Source of the DNA: Thermoleophilia bacterium | Lineage (GTDB): Bacteria; Actinomycetota; Thermoleophilia; Gaiellales; Gaiellaceae | Length of the DNA: 31,071 nt | NCBI GenBank assembly: GCA_025935275.1 | Contig: JAICVP010000002.1 | Location: 1-31,071, forward strand | Direction: 5' to 3' | Part shown: piece by piece, positions 29,559 through 31,071 of the stretch | Layout: each line of letters begins with the position of its first letter | Numbering within the stretch: position 1 is the stretch's first letter | Program-made: the position numbers and the translations under genes | Notes under the pieces: generated by a model | Database searches by the model: none | What the model saw: only the letters and a program-made list of their open reading frames with translations | Told to the model about the DNA's origin: nothing

Positions 29559-31071
29559 GGATGCTCGGCTCCGACGCGATTCTCCGCTCGCTCGAGGCCG
29601 AGGGCGTCGACATCGCCTTCGGCATTCCGGGCGGCGCGATCCTGCCGCTCTACGACGCGTTCGCACGCGGCTCCAGCGTGCGCCACGTCCTTGCCCGCCA
29701 CGAGCAGGGCGCCGGCCACATGGCCGAGGGCTACGCCCGCGCGTCGGGGAGGGTCGGCGTCGCGATCGCCACCTCCGGTCCCGGCGCGACGAACCTCGTC
29801 ACCCCGATTGCCGACGCCTGGATGGACTCGACACCTCTCGTAGCGATCACCGGCCAGGTGCGCACCAATCTGATCGGCACGGATGCCTTCCAGGAGACCG
29901 ACGCGGTCGGAATCACGCTCCCGATCGTCAAGCACTCCTGGCTCGTGCAGAACGTGGAGGAGCTGCCCGGAGTCCTCAAGGCCGCCTTTCACGTCGCGCA
30001 GACCGGCCGCAGCGGGCCCGTCCACGTGGACATCGCCAAGGACGTGCAGGAGGCAGAGTTCGACTTCCGGTATCCCGACGACGTTGACCTCCCCGGCTGG
30101 AAACCACCGGTCCGGGTGCACCCGCGTCAGATCGCGGCCGCAGCCGAGGCCCTCGCCGCCGCCGAGAAACCCGTCCTCTATGTGGGCGGCGGGACGATCA
30201 ACGCCGACGCGTGCGCGGAGCTTCTCGAGCTCGCGGAGGCGGGAGGCATCCCCGTCGTCACCACGCTCATGGCGAAGGGCGCCTTCCCCGACTCGCACCC
30301 CCTCGCCTACGGCGCCCCCGGCATGCACGGCTCCAAGTGGGCCAACTGGGCGATGAACAAGTGCGACCTCCTGGTCGCGGTCGGCTCCCGGTTCGACGAC
30401 CGGGTGACCGGCAAGCTCTCCGCCTTCGCCGCGGGCGCGAAGGTCATCCACCTCGACATCGACTCCGCGGAGATCGGCAAGCTGCGCCGCGCCGACATCC
30501 CGGTGGTCGGGCCGCTGAAGGTCGCCCTGAGCGAGCTCGCAGGCCAGGTGCGGAAGCTCCGCGCCGCCAACGGGAAAGGCCCGGACGCCTGGCGGCGGCA
30601 GATCGACGCCTGGCGGGAGGAGTTCCCGTACCGCTACGCCAAGAGCGACACGCTCAAGCCGCAGACCGTGCTCGAGTCGCTGCGCGACCTCACCGCCGGG
30701 CGCGACGACGTGGTCTGGACGACCGGCGTGGGCCAGCACCAGATGTGGGCGATGCAGTACCTCGTCTGCGACAGACCGCGCTCGTTCATAACCTCCGGGG
30801 GGCTGGGGACGATGGGCTACGGCGTTCCCGCGGCCGTCGGAGCGAAGGCGGCCCGCCCCGACGCGACCGTCGTCTGCGTCGACGGCGACGGCTGCTTCCA
30901 GATGACGTGCCAGGAGCTCGCGACGTCCGTCCTGGAAGGCCTGCCGATCGTCGTCGTGATCGTGAACAACGGCTGGCTCGGAATGGTGCGTCAGTGGCAG
31001 GAGATGTTCTACGACGAGCGCTTCGCGCAGACGCACCTCACGCACCAGGTGCCCGACTACGCGCAGCTCGC
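29555..31071 (+). CDS. ilvB: Acetolactate synthase large subunit (3' end beyond the window)
   Basis: The first 505 residues are present of a protein that usually has 560-590. This thiamine-diphosphate enzyme makes acetolactate or acetohydroxybutyrate, the first shared step to valine, leucine and isoleucine. The catalytic Glu50 (RHEQGAGHMAEGYARA) is in place. The FAD/middle domain runs from about 190 to 340 (PVLYVGGGTINADACAE, then AVGSRFDDRVTGKL). The cofactor motif VDGDGCFQMTCQELATS with NNGWLGMVRQWQ is near 440-475. The ATG sits in an ATGA overlap with the leuB-like gene. A small regulatory subunit gene (ilvN) may follow outside the window. Confidence 0.95.
   Translation, partial: MRMLGSDAILRSLEAEGVDIAFGIPGGAILPLYDAFARGSSVRHVLARHEQGAGHMAEGYARASGRVGVAIATSGPGATNLVTPIADAWMDSTPLVAITGQVRTNLIGTDAFQETDAVGITLPIVKHSWLVQNVEELPGVLKAAFHVAQTGRSGPVHVDIAKDVQEAEFDFRYPDDVDLPGWKPPVRVHPRQIAAAAEALAAAEKPVLYVGGGTINADACAELLELAEAGGIPVVTTLMAKGAFPDSHPLAYGAPGMHGSKWANWAMNKCDLLVAVGSRFDDRVTGKLSAFAAGAKVIHLDIDSAEIGKLRRADIPVVGPLKVALSELAGQVRKLRAANGKGPDAWRRQIDAWREEFPYRYAKSDTLKPQTVLESLRDLTAGRDDVVWTTGVGQHQMWAMQYLVCDRPRSFITSGGLGTMGYGVPAAVGAKAARPDATVVCVDGDGCFQMTCQELATSVLEGLPIVVVIVNNGWLGMVRQWQEMFYDERFAQTHLTHQVPDYAQL

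Overview
The window is very GC-rich, roughly two thirds G+C or more by eye, and densely packed, with many 4-bp ATGA/GTGA gene overlaps and frequent GTG starts. Lipoprotein-type binding proteins, 11-bp-periodic PHO boxes of the actinobacterial kind and a CsoR copper module suggest a high-GC Gram-positive bacterium (Actinomycetota), perhaps a deep-branching class such as Thermoleophilia. The class is an inference; no rRNA or tRNA gene is visible to test it. I see no CRISPR array, insertion sequence or prophage.

Left part (1-8483): the N-terminal piece of a ROK-type repressor faces an eight-gene operon. The operon encodes a sugar-binding lipoprotein, two MalF/MalG-type permeases, a GH4 NAD/Mn-dependent 6-phosphoglycosidase, a BadF/GlcNAc-kinase-type kinase, a MsmK/UgpC-type ATPase, a SIS-domain protein resembling glucosamine-6-phosphate deaminase, and a cytoplasmic NodB-type deacetylase. 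Together these read as import, phosphorylation, deacetylation, hydrolysis and deamination of an amino-sugar oligosaccharide (chitobiose-like), fed by an ABC transporter instead of a PTS. A convergent CBS-domain gene follows.

Phosphate region (8934-18704): a PhoB/PhoP-type response regulator diverges from a soluble PAS-like histidine kinase. pstSCAB-phoU follows. PHO boxes lie in the regulator/kinase gap and upstream of pstS. After a convergent homocysteine S-methyltransferase-type gene and a tiny acidic protein gene come a low-affinity PiT transporter with its DUF47 partner and a secreted purple-acid-phosphatase-like metallophosphatase.

Copper region (18694-21363): a CsoR-type operator overlaps a TATAAA -10 box just upstream of copA, followed by csoR and a small membrane protein gene in overlapping order. 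Next comes an ion/solute region (21401-26714): a small membrane protein, two TrkA/RCK proteins, and two large APC permeases with C-terminal universal-stress-protein domains separated by a 56-residue membrane protein. An orphan protein gene with a CxxC motif follows at 26750-27235.

Right end (27240-31071): a branched-chain amino-acid operon. It starts with a promoter, a 34-codon leader peptide rich in Leu/Ile/Val and several mutually exclusive hairpins, then leuA, a leuB-like gene and the start of ilvB. LeuA lacks the C-terminal leucine-feedback domain. The LeuB-like protein has lost nearly every catalytic residue of isopropylmalate dehydrogenase. The leader attenuator and the degenerate LeuB are the most unusual things in the window; the ABC-fed amino-sugar pathway is the best candidate for a little-described metabolic module.
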